Position numbers and translations under genes: made by a program
Shown here: piece after piece, positions 22,352-34,209 of the stretch
How the letters are laid out: each line of letters begins with the position of its first letter
Position numbering within the stretch: position 1 is the stretch's first letter
Notes under the pieces: generated by a model
Told to the model about the DNA's origin: nothing
Databases searched by the model: none
Seen by the model: the letters and a program-made list of their open reading frames with translations, nothing else
Assembly: GCA_018340805.1 (NCBI GenBank)
Contig: JACMZG010001911.1
Span: 51,723,244-51,787,243 of the forward strand
Length of the DNA stretch: 64,000 bases
Reading direction: 5' to 3'
DNA from: Microvelia longipes
Taxonomy: Eukaryota; Arthropoda; Insecta; Hemiptera; Veliidae

Positions 22352-22773
22352 ATATGATAATAGGGGCTAAAAAGGAATGTGTTAATAATTATATATATGT
22401 ATAATTAGGCTTAGGCATATATATTTTTGGAATAGAAAGGAATTGATTTTAGCCTGCTCTCTGACAGAGGTCATAAGTGACTGATTTCAATCATGCTAAA
22501 CGTATGAGGCAACGTTTTGTCAATAAAATTATTCTAAAATCTAATTAATTTGTTTTTGTATATAAAAAAAACTTTTAATATCTAATTTGATTAACTTATT
22601 TTTTCCTTTTTATATTTGCTAAACAATCGTTTTAAAGTTATTATTATATTTTAATGGTTTTTAATAACTTTAGAATTCGATAAAAGTTTACACTTATTGT
22701 TAAAAACTGTTAAAAATAAATATCGAAGTAAAAGTCGTGTAAAACTATTTTTTGCTGTTAGTTTTTGTTGTCA
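22352..22773. other. No gene seen
   Basis: AT-rich; nothing recognised. Confidence 0.5.
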
Positions 22774-22892
22774 TAAAGGAGGGATAATTAATTGTTTGAC
22801 AAGCCTCTGCACAAAAGAAGGACATTGTTATCCCCCTTTAATTTTTTAAAGAAACCCCAGGGTTTTTTGCTACTGAGATGTTACTGGGGTTT
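22774..22892. repeat. Two adjacent stem-loops
   Basis: 22774-22841: 'TAAAGGAGGGATAAT' pairs with 'GTTATCCCCCTTTA' across about 35 bases. 22852-22892: 'AAACCCCAG' pairs perfectly with 'CTGGGGTTT'. They lie just downstream (minus strand) of an RT-like remnant. Confidence 0.6.
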
Positions 22893-22899
22893 TGTTGGT

Positions 22900-23260
22900 C
22901 TTGTTTAAATAGGCAAGGTGTGAATAACAGAGTGTTAAATAGCTAATAAATAGAATTGGATACGAGATAGGACCCTGTCGCACACCGTCTCCCTGGGGTC
23001 CCTAATGTTCTTATTTTACAGATTTATGTATAAAAATGATTCAGACTTCGTTCTGTGTAGTACATTCTTTTTTTCTGGGTGGTTTAACAATAGTGACCAT
23101 ACACATTTTATTGACTTAAAAAAGCAAATTCAGGTGATTTTTCGGACTTAAAGATACCCTGTATAAAATCTTAATGGATTTAGGGAACAGACCACCTAAT
23201 ATTTCTTTTATCAAATGTCTGAAATGTAAGATATTTTTAGTTAGAGACTGACAAACATAT
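22900..23260 (-). pseudogene. Possible LINE reverse transcriptase trace
   Basis: On the minus strand near 22950-23005 a frame reads 'GDGVRQGPISYPILFISYL'. This fits the RT motif 'NGVRQGxxLSPxLF' of non-LTR elements. Further upstream (23150-23230) short frames could correspond to the preceding RT helices, but frames shift repeatedly. A palindromic 'GGACCC...GGGTCC' overlaps the motif. It is a degraded fragment of uncertain clade. Confidence 0.45.
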
Positions 23261-24407
23261 GTACCATTGTATACTTTTGTTGTTACAAAATGTCTGTGGT
23301 CTATGTTTTTGTCACATTATGAAACCGTACAAATTTGATGAGTATAAAAACCACTAAACATTCTATAATACCTGAGTAGATAAAAAAAAATTGATTATCA
23401 TTTACCCAGCGAGTAAGCTGGATGACATTATAATAGGGACAAAGATATATTTACTTTTACAATTTGAGGACACTCTGAACATAAAAGAATGATAGTCTCA
23501 AGAAAATAAAATAGCTAAATAAAAGTATAAAATTTTCATAGAAAGAAGGGTAAACTTGGAGTTCTAAATTAGGTACTATCCTGGTCTTAGCAATAAAGGC
23601 ATGACTTATTTTGTTTATTAAAGGTAGATTAGTTTCACCTGTTAGATAATAGAAAGCGCCACCGTCTTAATTCTAAAACAAAAGAACAATGTTAACTCTA
23701 AGTTCTACTGTAATCCTCTCTAGACAAGTCTAAGCTACCCTACACAGGTTTCTCTTCATATCTGTTTACTTAATTTGGTACCATTTGTAGTCCACACAAT
23801 TAAGGTTGCAATTCCTCAAAGTTGTATGGCCTTTTTTAATTGGATAAAAGTCAAACACTTTACTGTAAAGTACAATCAGTCTATACACGCATTATTATTT
23901 TATTGAATTGATAAATTAATTACTGGACTATATAAAAATTAATTCTGGATAAAATGATTGAAAATATCTGTCCAATTTAAAATCTGAATAATAAAAATGA
24001 GCGTGAATGAAGTTCACCACATTAAATGAAAATTTAGTAGTCTCTCCACAAAACAAAACTTTATGTTATGTTGTGTTTTTAACCTACAGAAAGGCCATCA
24101 TTAGTGCCAAACAGACAAACAAGCACAAAAGAATAACTAAACCTAAATAAAACAATACGAAAATGAAAGCCAATAATAATACAACGTAAATAGATACAAA
24201 TCTCAATGAAGTACAAACTTTGCCATCAAAGTTTTGTTTTTAATAGAGGCTTCTTAATTTTCATTAATTATTTAAAAACTCTTTAAGAAACCAAAAAAGA
24301 ATAAACTAACCATCACTAAAAATTCCAATTTTTTACCTTAACTAAACAAAAATACAGCACCAGTGAAAATTTAACACCGTAACAAATTATTAATAAAACA
24401 TTTATAA
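23261..24407. other. No gene seen
   Basis: AT-rich; no motif recognised. Confidence 0.5.
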
Positions 24408-24905
24408 AAATCGGGTACGGGGTACCTCAAAACTTTTCCTCATCACATCGGATTAGCTACGCTCATCCTCTCTACTTCGGACTGGCTAGCTCGTCGTCAA
24501 AATATACAAGTATACGCAGAAACTATACTGCAACTAGTCTTTAAATTTACTTCGATCGTCTTAAGATAGAAAATACGTTTACTTTATTTCCAGCGATCAC
24601 CCATCTAGGCACTGACCTCGCTCGATGATGCTTAACTTTTATTATATAACAATAACAGTAGATATAATTGTCGTATTGAAAGGAAACTTAGTATATATTT
24701 ATTTATTATGTAATTTTGTATCAAATTTCAACTCAATTCTTTACAGCGTTTTCAAAAACATATGACAGTCATTTGACAAAAATTTAACTAATGCTAATAT
24801 AATGAGATGAAACTTGGCACATATGATGGTTCTCTGTAACACTACATGCGTGCAAAATCTCAAATTACCTAACACATTTTTTCGCGTATGTGTTTAAACA
24901 TTTAA
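24408..24905 (-). mobile_element. Family A copy 3 (5S-bearing half)
   Basis: Starts 'AAATCGGGTACGGGGTACC', then 'TCGGATTAGCTACGCTCATC'. Its 5S-like block at 24588-24643 is the best preserved in the window: reverse complement 'AAAAGTTAAGCATCATCGAG' then 'GGTCAGTGCCTAGATGGGTG'. It continues to about 24900 and lacks the tail block. Confidence 0.75.
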
Positions 24906-27363
24906 ATAATTTTTAAAGTGAAGTCGCTTTAAAAAAAAAAGTCATTCTATTTTTGAAATTTTTGTTTACAGTGTTAGTAAAATGACATTTCGCTGCCTTA
25001 CAACAGTTTAGTAATGCCTAGTGTTGGTGCCGTAAGTAGATGAAAATCTTTTATAGTTCAATAAAAGGATTTTTACTTATTTACTGATATCGAGTTTCTA
25101 GAATTGTAGAGGACATACTATTTCATTACTAACCTTTCTTTTTGTAAATCGTAAACTTTATGTGGGAATAGTATTGAAAGGGATCAAGAGATAGTGCTTT
25201 ACTGAAGAGTTAACTTATTGAGAATGATATTCCAATGAATTTTAAGGGATTTAAGCCCATGGAGAGTTAGAGGGTTGAAGTCAATAAGTATCCAGAGAAG
25301 CTGGCAAGTGGTTACCAGGATATGTTAGTCCCCTAAACTATCCTATGTTGTCTTGTATTTAATTGTAAAGCTGAGTCAGCTTACCAGATTTACAAAAGCT
25401 TTTTCCCCCTAGTTGCGTCACTAAATAGCAAAAGAAACGACAGCCAAACATTTCTAGAGGGGTTAACTTTTTACCCTAAACCATAAAAATCCCCTTGACG
25501 TCGGGTGTCGATTTCCCACCCTTCTAGAAACCAATCCCCAATAAAAACAATTTGTTTATATATGAGATTAAAGTTGATTTTGTCAAGGAATCCCAGCACG
25601 CCAAGTCAATGGGATTGCAATCATAAGGATTTAATCAAAAACCACATCTTCTCTTGCTACCACAACTCTAGATGTCTCTCTTTAGCGAGGGTTCCGTAAA
25701 ATCAAATAAATGAATCGAAAAACAAGTAACAGATTCTCCCTATTGGATTATTTAATAAACAACCCTTAATACTTCGTTCATTGCAAAACAGTTTATAGTG
25801 TACTTTTCACTTAAAGATCTATTATGAGAAATATTTAGATACAAATATAAGTAACTCAAATAAATTGCAATGATGTATTACATATTAGGCAAAACGCAAA
25901 TGCAAACAAGGTCCGATATAGGGACTTGCGGTCCACCAGAGTACTGATAATTAGGAAAACATCGCTTTAGGTCGACTTTAGATGAAGCAACTCAAAATTC
26001 TTCTCATCATACGTTGAGTTTTACATTTTCATCATCGCATAAGACAACAATATGAGTCTTAACAAATTCGCTTACTGTCCGTATAGTTACTTTTTGCATA
26101 TTTGACCGAATATTTGTTTTATCATTATCGACATAATGTCTTATCCTAGGATGCAGAATTAGTTGACAAAAAGCTCCTGAATAATAAAGCTTTATTTTTT
26201 TTTAAAACTTATTAAGACTATAATGTGATCCATGTAAATATTTTGCTCCAGCTTGCGTTTCGTTATTCTATTTGAATTTAATTTCTTTCAATTGCAAATG
26301 AATCGCCGGTCGTTGTTCACTGATAGATAATAATGGTGAGTACGTAAAGCGGCTGGCCAATTTTTATAAAAAAACATTTATGAAGTTGTTCGGAAGATAA
26401 AAATAGAGGGGGGATTCCGCTCGTTTACGCTCAAATAAACCTGACAATAGTTCCTGATATGTTTGTTTTTCAAATCCAGTATAGCATTTTAATATTGTTA
26501 AATGAAATTTTAAAAAAAATATTAATAACTTCAATACAAATGCTAGGATATTACTAACTATTTAGCTCCAACATTTACAAAAAATAACAAAAATAATACG
26601 TATCGTATAAATTAATAAGAAAACCTTTATGCGGTCAACATTTCTTGAATGAACGTCATATGTTACCCATAGTAAATAGACAAACTGTGGTGAAATTAAA
26701 GTAGCTCAACTTAAGGGTTTCTTATTACTTATTACAAGTACTTTAATAATAGTTATCTTTAACCATCTGGTACTTGAATAGACTACTTCACTCATTAGTA
26801 ACACGGTGTTTAAGTAATACTTCAGAACGCTGATTATAGACATTACACGTTGAGACAATAAAGCATCTTGCGGCTTCGTCCAGTCTTTCCTCTTTCAACT
26901 TTCATTCTTTCAAAAGAATTCTTTTGAAACTCGACAAAGACATTTTAAAGAAATAAAAGAACAAATGTAACAGAAGTAAAGAAAGTAAATGTAATTATTA
27001 GTTTCTTTTATTTTAAACAAAATATTGACCAGATGACTTAAGAAATTTAATAATAGTTATTTAAGTTCGGTTTATATTTTCTTTATAAATGGTATTTTCT
27101 TACTTTATGTGTCGGTTTATTTAATTTGGTATACTTCTATTTAGAGAAATGGGTTTTGTTCCCTGAATTTTATTCAGAGCAGTAGGTGGAAGGTATTAGG
27201 GTTTCAGGTTTTAACAAATATGCGTCGTTCCACTATAATGAAATGTAAGATTTGGTTTAGACAATTTGGAGCCAAACATAAATGTTGACAAGTTTATTTT
27301 ATGAATAAAAACAGAACAGTTTTTGTCAGGTAAGTCAAGTACTCACCTTTAAATACTCTGTTT
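24906..27363. other. No gene seen
   Basis: Mostly AT-rich. 25150-25720 is somewhat less AT-rich and may contain old element sequence, but I find no motif. 26270-26410 shares 'TTTATGAAGTTGTTCGGAAG' with 12601-12625. Confidence 0.45.
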
Positions 27364-27674
27364 GACTAGCGTTACTTTCACTGGCAATGATGGCCGTTAA
27401 CGGTTGAAAGCAGGCTCTGTCATTTAAATATACACTGGTTGACTACTAGCGTAACTTTTACTGGCAATGATGATGACCGTTAACGGTTGAAAGCCGGCTC
27501 TGTCATTTAAATATACACTGGTTGACTACTAGCGTAACTTTTACTGGCAATGATGATGACGTTAAGGTTGAAAGCCGCTCTGTCATTTAAATACACTGGT
27601 TGACTACTAGCGTTACTTTCACTAGCAAGAGGATGACCGTTAACGGTTGAGAGCCGGCTCTGTCATTTAAATAT
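27364..27674. repeat. Four-copy tandem repeat, unit 77-83 bp
   Basis: Units start at 27364, 27441, 27524 and 27602. Each carries 'TACTTTCACTGGCAATGATG', a 10-base palindrome 'CCGTTAACGG' (disrupted in unit 3), 'TTGAAAGCCGGCTCTGTCAT' and 'TAAATATACACTGGTTGAC'. The unit is related to family C (15135-15240, 39470-39655). Confidence 0.93.
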
Positions 27675-27789
27675 ATAATAATATGTGGAGAGATAAAAAC
27701 TGCTTTGTTCTTATTCATTATTACGGCACTTCATGGCTCAATTCATCACACATGTTTATTTCTTGTATCTGATTTATTTTACCAAAAAC

Positions 27790-28665
27790 GTTTTACTTTT
27801 CCTTACTTATACCAGATATATAAAAAAAAGTATTGTAATTGCACTAAAACTCTGAAACCGAAATTTCACCTGAATTATTTTATCAGTTGTATTTAAAACC
27901 TCCTAAGTGGTTTAAACAACAGTTTTTGTGTCTGTGAGAGTGTCTGTTATCATCGTAGCTCCCCAGTTTATTTATGCTAGAGAGTTGAAACTTTGTTGAA
28001 AAATTTTGAAAACATTTTTTATGATCCTGCATTTTATATTTTTTTATTTACCAGCAATAATGACTCGGCAAAATTTAAATCGTGAAAGCGTGATTTGATC
28101 GATTAGAAGTTTATCACGCATGTAGTCATATGTAAGATAAACAAGTTTCTTAAGTTTTATATTTTTATAAGATTTATTAGCAAATCCGACTGAGGGCCCC
28201 GCGATTTGGTGATGTTAAGACTGATTGTACTATGCTCCAATGGGGCCCCATTTGTGAGTAAAAAATAGAGCACAACTCCAACTGGGAGGCTAGCGACATG
28301 ATGAAGTTAAAAAAGGCAATTTAAAAATCTGATAAGGGCCCATTTATAGGTAAAAGATACAACACAACTCCAACTAGGGGCCCGGGACTTGATGATATTA
28401 AAAGAGTACTGTGATACAATACAGCCCAGCTATACTGTGATATAATGTGGGCCCATTTATAGGTAAAAGATACTGCCGTGTCTAACTAGGGACCCGCGAA
28501 ATGCGGGCCCTTGTGGGACCATAAATTCCCGACTGGTTGCTGAGTGAAATTGTTTTTCAGCGAATTTTCATCTTGAAAATTACGCTTATTAGGTTTCACG
28601 TTCTAAGAAGTATTAGTTAGGATGAGCGTAGCGAATCTGATGAAGGTATTCCTAATCTATTTTTT
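27790..28665 (+). mobile_element. Family A copy with internal GGGCCC tandem repeat
   Basis: The left part (27790-28150) is the tail block in the same orientation as copy 1 ('CCGAAATTTCACCTGAATTA', 'TGTCTGTTATCATCGTAGC'). At the right edge (about 28618-28660) the body end 'AGGATGAGCGTAGCGAATC' is readable. Between them (28185-28520) lies a GC-rich tandem block, listed separately, where the 5S-like part would be expected. Confidence 0.6.
28185..28520. repeat. GGGCCC-containing degenerate tandem repeat
   Basis: About three units of 100-130 bases share 'GGGCCCATTTATAGGTAAAA', 'CAACTCCAACTAGGGGCCC' and 'GACTTGATGATATTAAAA'. GC-rich palindromic cores contrast with the AT-rich surroundings. Confidence 0.8.
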
Positions 28666-29148
28666 TATTTATTATACGTTATTTTATAACGAACACTCAA
28701 AGAGTTAAAGGTTATTTAAAAAATTAAAAAATATAAATAAAACAGAGGAAATATTCCCTTTTGCTACCAGGCTGTTTATTTGTAGCAGAATGTTCTTAAT
28801 TAAAGAAATTTAATTTTAGAAATACTTCAAGAAACTTAGTATTATATTGTGTCTCAAAATAGTTATATAAATAATTGTTTGTTAAAACTAAAATAGTATT
28901 TTGGCGCAGTGTGACAAAAATTAAAAAAAAATAAGTTTTTCTGTGACAAAAAGTAAATAAACATTTATTTTTTCTATAGAAGGGAGAAAAAAATAACTTT
29001 CCACCCTTATTTTCAGGGAGGAAGAAACCGTATTACAGGATGTTTGTAATACAGCCTGTAATAAGGGAGGAAGCGAAATTCAGAGCGGAAAGTGATATAC
29101 TTTTCATCTCACTGTTTGTTGCAATGGGTTAGACAATTGCTAAGTGTA
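28666..29148. other. No gene; short inverted repeats
   Basis: Around 28990-29090, 'CTTTCCACCCTTATT' faces 'AATAAGGGAGGAAG', and 'ATTACAGG' faces 'CCTGTAAT', giving a nested foldback of about 100 bases. No coding frame. Confidence 0.5.
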
Positions 29149-29538
29149 CTAAGCCATATAGTGGAATAGAATAACAAGTGATGTTACTCACGTATTTCGG
29201 GTTTGCGATATATCGAAAAATGTCAAACGAAGAAAAGTTTGACCGCTAGGGCTACTTTAGCGACTATCGTAATCGGGTGAGGATATGAAAATGTTTTGTT
29301 GCCTGATGAAGGTTATGTTGTTTTTTATTCCTTGTTTACCTGTGTTTTTAATTATCGCGTGTAACAAAAGACACTTCACATTTATTTACAAAATGTTCCG
29401 GCATCCTGTCATTTTACAGTCGCTCAGCCATTTTTTGTATAAATATCGAGTAAAACTCGATTAATCGTTTTTGAAAATTGGCACTATTATTTTAAGGGAG
29501 TGGGATCACTTGTTATTCTATTCCACTATACTAAGCCA
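29149..29538. mobile_element. MITE with 8-bp target site duplication (hAT-like)
   Basis: Element 29157-29530 (374 bp). The ends 'TATAGTGGAATAGAATAACA' and its exact inverse 'TGTTATTCTATTCCACTATA' extend to inverted repeats of about 26 identical and 35 similar bases. The 8-base direct repeat CTAAGCCA flanks it exactly (29149-29156, 29531-29538). The interior has no transposase. An 8-bp duplication fits hAT (or P) elements. The identical arms suggest fairly recent mobility. Confidence 0.88.
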
Positions 29539-30232
29539 GTACAGGAAAATTTGCTTTTATCGTTTTGCTATACACCGGGGCATTAATTTATAATTTTAAC
29601 AACACATACATGAATTTTAATGACATTTGCTACTGATTTTGTGTGTTTTGATTCTGTTGCAACGTCTAACCTAGAAAAATCGTCATCATTTTTACTTAAA
29701 TACGGTAGAAATAAAAATGGCGTCACTACTTTTCTTACCTTATTTTTATCGTATATCTGGTAAACAACGAAGTCACTTGATCAGCTATTACAATTCTTGT
29801 AGCGATGTATAGAAAAATTACACCTTTAAACTGTAACTTTCGTTAATTTAAAAGTATACCAACAAAACTAATAAACAATAAAATAGTTTCTTTTGTTTCT
29901 TCATATTATTTGTTTTGATCTAAAAAAAATATGTGTGACAGTGTTGTAGTTATTCTTTGACTTAAAACTTTTGTTTTATAAACAATCAAAAATAAAAATA
30001 ATACGTGAAAAGATAAAATGTAACGAAGATAATGTGTATATTATTCTTAAAATATTATTACATAATATTTTTTTATTGCTCGGGAAGCATTCTGGAGAAA
30101 AATCAGTGTTATCTTTAAATTAAAAGTAAAATTTAAGTTGTCATTTCTTTTAATTTGTTCTACTGAATGACTAAGCAAGCCAACTCCTGCATTTTTTATT
30201 TTTACTCATTTGTTGTAATAACATTTTTTAGT
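29539..30232. other. No gene seen
   Basis: AT-rich; nothing recognised. Confidence 0.5.
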
Positions 30233-30317
30233 TTTCATGAGTATTTACTGTTATTATACTATGTTAAATACTCATGAGTATTTAATTAGTTACTTACTAC
30301 AGTAAGTAACTAATTAA
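30233..30317. repeat. Cluster of perfect palindromes
   Basis: 30266-30283 is an 18-base perfect palindrome (AAATACTCATGAGTATTT). 30282-30298 pairs perfectly over 17 bases with 30301-30317, leaving a 2-base loop. A further copy of the first arm at about 30236-30248 can pair with 30265-30277. Confidence 0.92.
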
Positions 30318-30443
30318 AGATTTTAAATACGGCAAAAGCTTGTATATCTAAATAAAGTTTTTATTTGTTAAAATCTTCTCTTTTCTCTTAAGAGGAGAAA
30401 TCTTGTACGTACCACAGGAGAAAACAGTCATTACACCTCTCTT

Positions 30444-30584
30444 TAATTTCCTCACTCGGGGCTACGACTCGGGAGTAAACTTGCTGGTTTTCTCAGCTAC
30501 GCCTTCGAAACCATCCCTATAAACCCCTCGGCTAAGCCTTTGGGTTTAAACATAATGGTTTCCTCGGCTTACGCCTCAGAAGCC
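30444..30584. repeat. Array of four GC-rich hairpin units (about 33-36 bp)
   Basis: Successive units read 'CACTCGGGGCTACGACTCGG', 'GGTTTTCTCAGCTACGCC' + 'TTCGAAACC', 'AAACCCCTCGGCTAAGCC' + 'TTTGGGTTT', and 'GGTTTCCTCGGCTTACGCC' + 'TCAGAAGCC'. Each can fold on itself while differing in arm sequence, which suggests compensatory or hairpin-driven change. Confidence 0.8.
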
Positions 30585-30942
30585 AACTAAAAACCGGGGC
30601 GTAATAACTTCGTTTCCTCCCTTGGTACGTAAATAAATATTTCTCCGTACACAAGAAAAATAGTTAATAAAATATTGTGACGCAGAGGTTCGCAATACGG
30701 GCGAATTTTCTTAAAAACGCATGATTTCATGCTCAGTAATCTATTTATAACTAAAGTTTTCAGTTTATGCTTCATAATCTTCAGGATGTCTTTCTCTTTG
30801 TTTTCTGGTTTTTTAAAGAAAATGCGCATCTTTATCCCTAAGATTATACAAAAATAGGCCTATCTTTCCAACATTTGCTCAGTCTATGCTGATCTCTAAA
30901 AGGCCATAGCGCATTCTCCTTAAAAAATTCGAACTAAATCCA
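30585..30942. other. No gene; weak family B arm trace
   Basis: 'GTTTTCAGTTTATGCTTCAT' at about 30757 resembles the family B arm. Otherwise nothing recognised. Confidence 0.4.
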
Positions 30943-31180
30943 AAAAATCGGGTACGGGGTACCTCGGAACATTTACTCATTACGTCGGATTCGCGACGCT
31001 CATCCTCCCTTCAACACTTTAGACTCGCTTTACTCGTCCTCAAAATATACTAACAAGTCTTTAAATTTATAATGTAACACGTCTTCAAACTATCTTTGTT
31101 TGTCCTCAGATACATCCGTTTCATTCCAGGAGTCACCCATCCAGGCACAGACTGGTCAGTGGATTGAACTTTGAGTAGAA
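30943..31180 (-). mobile_element. Family A copy 4, 5S-bearing half
   Basis: Starts 'AAATCGGGTACGGGGTACC', 'GTCGGATTCGCGACGCTCAT', 'TTTAGACTCGCTTTACTCG'. A partial 5S-like block at 31112-31180 has 'GAGTCACCCATCCAGGCAC'. It may belong with the tail block at 31835-32095 as one copy split by about 650 bases. Confidence 0.7.
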
Positions 31181-31834
31181 GTAAAAAGAAAATGCGCTGA
31201 AACGTTTTAGTGACTTGCATCAAATAAGCTTTAAATAAGTGCGTATGTTGCAGAGCCAGTTTTGAAAAGATAAACACAGTTTTGTATTTTTTTTAACCTT
31301 TGGTATGAATATGCCTATATATTTCCTTTAAAAAATTGGAATACAAATAGTAACAAATGCTGCTAAACTGGGAGGAGCATTTCAGTTGCACCTTTGAATA
31401 CTTTGCAACATTGAATATTTAAAATTAAGAGAAAAACATTGTCCTTGAATTTAAAAAAATATCTCAACTCCCCCCCCCCCCAAAATATGACTCTTGCGAT
31501 TTCAAATTCACCATTATTCTTTTGGTAACTATTAATTAAACATGGTAATTTTGTTATCTCTTTTGATAACTTAATAAAGTTAAATTAGAGCATACCGCAA
31601 ATCATGCTTATTTTAAAAACTGCATTGAATCCTAAGATATTTGATACTAATATAAATATATTCCAGTGATTATTTATTAGGCTATTCTTTGACATATACC
31701 ATAAAATTTTTGTTCAAAAATAAAAGAACGACATATTTTAAACAATAATCTATGATATATGTCAATCATTAGCTTGATGAAAAATACAAAAATATTAGTA
31801 CATTAGTATCCTATTTCTTAGTATTTAATTATTG
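31181..31834. other. No gene; poly-C run
   Basis: A run of about 12 C at 31471-31483. The rest is AT-rich. Confidence 0.5.
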
Positions 31835-32095
31835 CAGGTTTATGACATCATCAAAAATTATTTTCCTAATAGCTGAGCAACACCTTTAAATTGATTTTTG
31901 TACAAAGTTTCAACTCTCTGGCATAAATATACTAGGAGCAACGATGATAACACACACACATACAGTTAACGTAGTGAAAACCATTCAGGAGGTCCTAAAA
32001 TCACCTGAAATGGATTATTCCGGTTTAGGATTTTTGTTTGCAAACACAATACTTTTCCTATATACTTACGGTATGAATGAGGAAAAATTAAAAAG
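31835..32095 (-). mobile_element. Family A tail block
   Basis: 'TTTCAACTCTCTGGCATAAA', 'TACTAGGAGCAACGATGATA', 'CATTCAGGAGGTCCTAAAA' and 'CTTACGGTATGAATGAGG' are in the same order as other copies. Confidence 0.75.
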
Positions 32096-33739
32096 AAAAC
32101 AGCACACAAGCTCAACCTTTTGCGGCTGAAAAAAGTTTATTTTCTCTCCTATAAAATGTTTGATGCTTGCTCTAATCAAAAAATTATTATCAATATAACT
32201 ATAATACGTAAATATCATATTTTTAATCTAAGAGCCGTATCTTCTTTTTCGACAACTTGCTCTATGACTTGTTTAGAGCATCAGTATAGACTATTTCTGG
32301 CATCAGTATAGACATTCACTGTAAATGTAATAATACTAATAATAAAAGGCGCGTATCCTAAAAAGGTAATAGTTTTTAAATAAAGTATGTCCTATCTTGA
32401 AACAAAATAATAAATCTTTTCTTCCAAAATTGTTTACGTAAACATTTATCTTTTATTTTTATATATAAAAATAAACCATCTTAATGAACCATAAACATTT
32501 ATAACATAAAATATCTTGTTCTAATGTTATGAAATAATTTAGCAATGCGTACGAAACTAGACATACTTCTATATAGAGTCAGGTCATATATAGTGACAAT
32601 GAGACCTCTCTATTAGATAATTTACATGCGGGCACCGTCATTAAAAACAATGAAATAATAGCTCTTTGGAATAATAATAATAATAAAAAATTAGTTATTA
32701 AAACCTTGACAACTGTCATGACATTATTAAACACTTAGTGAGGAGTTTTACAGCGCTGAGCTAACAAAAGAAGCCGCTGCATTATGGGAGAGTTAAAATA
32801 TCAGCTGGAATTAGGAACGAGGACAATTAAATTACATTTATTGTTAAAACTGTATTTAGATGAATTTTCCTACAGACTAGTAGTTTGGAGTAACAGTTTA
32901 TATTTTTATTAATTTAATAGTCGCGTATAAGTTTTCAAAATATAAGTAAGTTAACCCGGGCATCAGTTTGGAGTTATATTGTTTTTGATCCTCTTCATCA
33001 ATAGGGTTATAAAACTTATCTATATGAATAAGCGTTTGCACCCTCTCCCCAAAAGCATTTGTTGAACGATTTAGTTTTGGAGGATGGCTAAGTTCAGCCT
33101 AAGTAAGGCTAAGTGGAGGTTGGCCTGTTCTATTTTATTGTACACTGTTATTGTACACTAACTGTGTACAATCGACACTTGTACCATATTATTCTATTCA
33201 ATCTTTCAAAATCACACCCATTACTCTACGGCGTGTTCTGAGCTATCATTTTTTTAATTTTTAATAATATGTTTAGTTATACCTTTTATATTTTTTTTTA
33301 AATTATAAAATGTATTTTTTGTATACACAAAACCGTCAATCTACTTTATCTCCCAATTACTCTACGTGCTCTCATTTGCAATAGATTTAAGTCATAATAA
33401 AGAACCTCCTGTATAATAAATAATTAAAATATTATTTCATTTGTGTGTAAACACATATGTATTATCTTTTTAGAAAATTATACCTAATAACTGAATTAAT
33501 ATTTAAAAAAAAGTCTCAATTCTAATTGTGATGTATTGAAATTAATTGTATACATAATTATTATAGTAATTATAATTAAATCCTGAGATATGGAATAAGC
33601 TTTATTAATTATAAGCTAAGCTTATAATTAATTAAGCTTTTTTTATTAATTAAGCTTTATTTATTTATAATTAAATTTAATCGTGATATTATGTATTTGG
33701 AGTAGCTATAGCTCATTCCTATAAGTCTATAGTATTCCA
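32096..33739. other. No gene seen
   Basis: AT-rich. Nested AAGCTTATAATTAAT-type palindromes at 33590-33660 look like low-complexity sequence. Confidence 0.5.
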
Positions 33740-33985
33740 GCCAATAAAATTTCCGGATAGCTCAACTAGACCCAAAGATTGATTTTTGTACCAAATTTCA
33801 ATTCTCTAGCTTAAATTCTCTAGCTTAAATTCAGTGATATGATATGAGCACTCATATAGAAGATATAGACAACTTTGTGAAAACCTCAAGCACCTGAAAC
33901 GGATAATTCTGGTGATATCCCGGTTTCGGATTTTTTTTGCTAAATAATTATATACTCATGTATAAATGGGGAAAAGTAAAACATG
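33740..33985 (-). mobile_element. Family A tail fragment
   Basis: 'TTTCCGGATAGCTCAACTAG', 'ACAACTTTGTGAAAACCTC', 'GGTGATATCCCGGTTTCGGA' and an end 'ATGGGGAAAAGTAAAA' match the family. A short internal duplication 'CTCTAGCTTAAATT' is present. Confidence 0.7.
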
Positions 33986-34209
33986 TTAAAGAAATGATTC
34001 TTTTTTTTTTTAATTGTTAAAAAGTAATATCTTTCTAAACAATATTATGAAATTGAACAAATGCGCTTTTCATGTTATCTTTCTAATCAAATAACATAAA
34101 AAACCGTCCTTGTTTTAATGTCATTATGTTGTTTAAAAATAAATTGTTATTGGGTCAATTCAAGAAATCAATTTGAACCAGTTTCACGATTGAGTCAACA
34201 AATCAGTAA

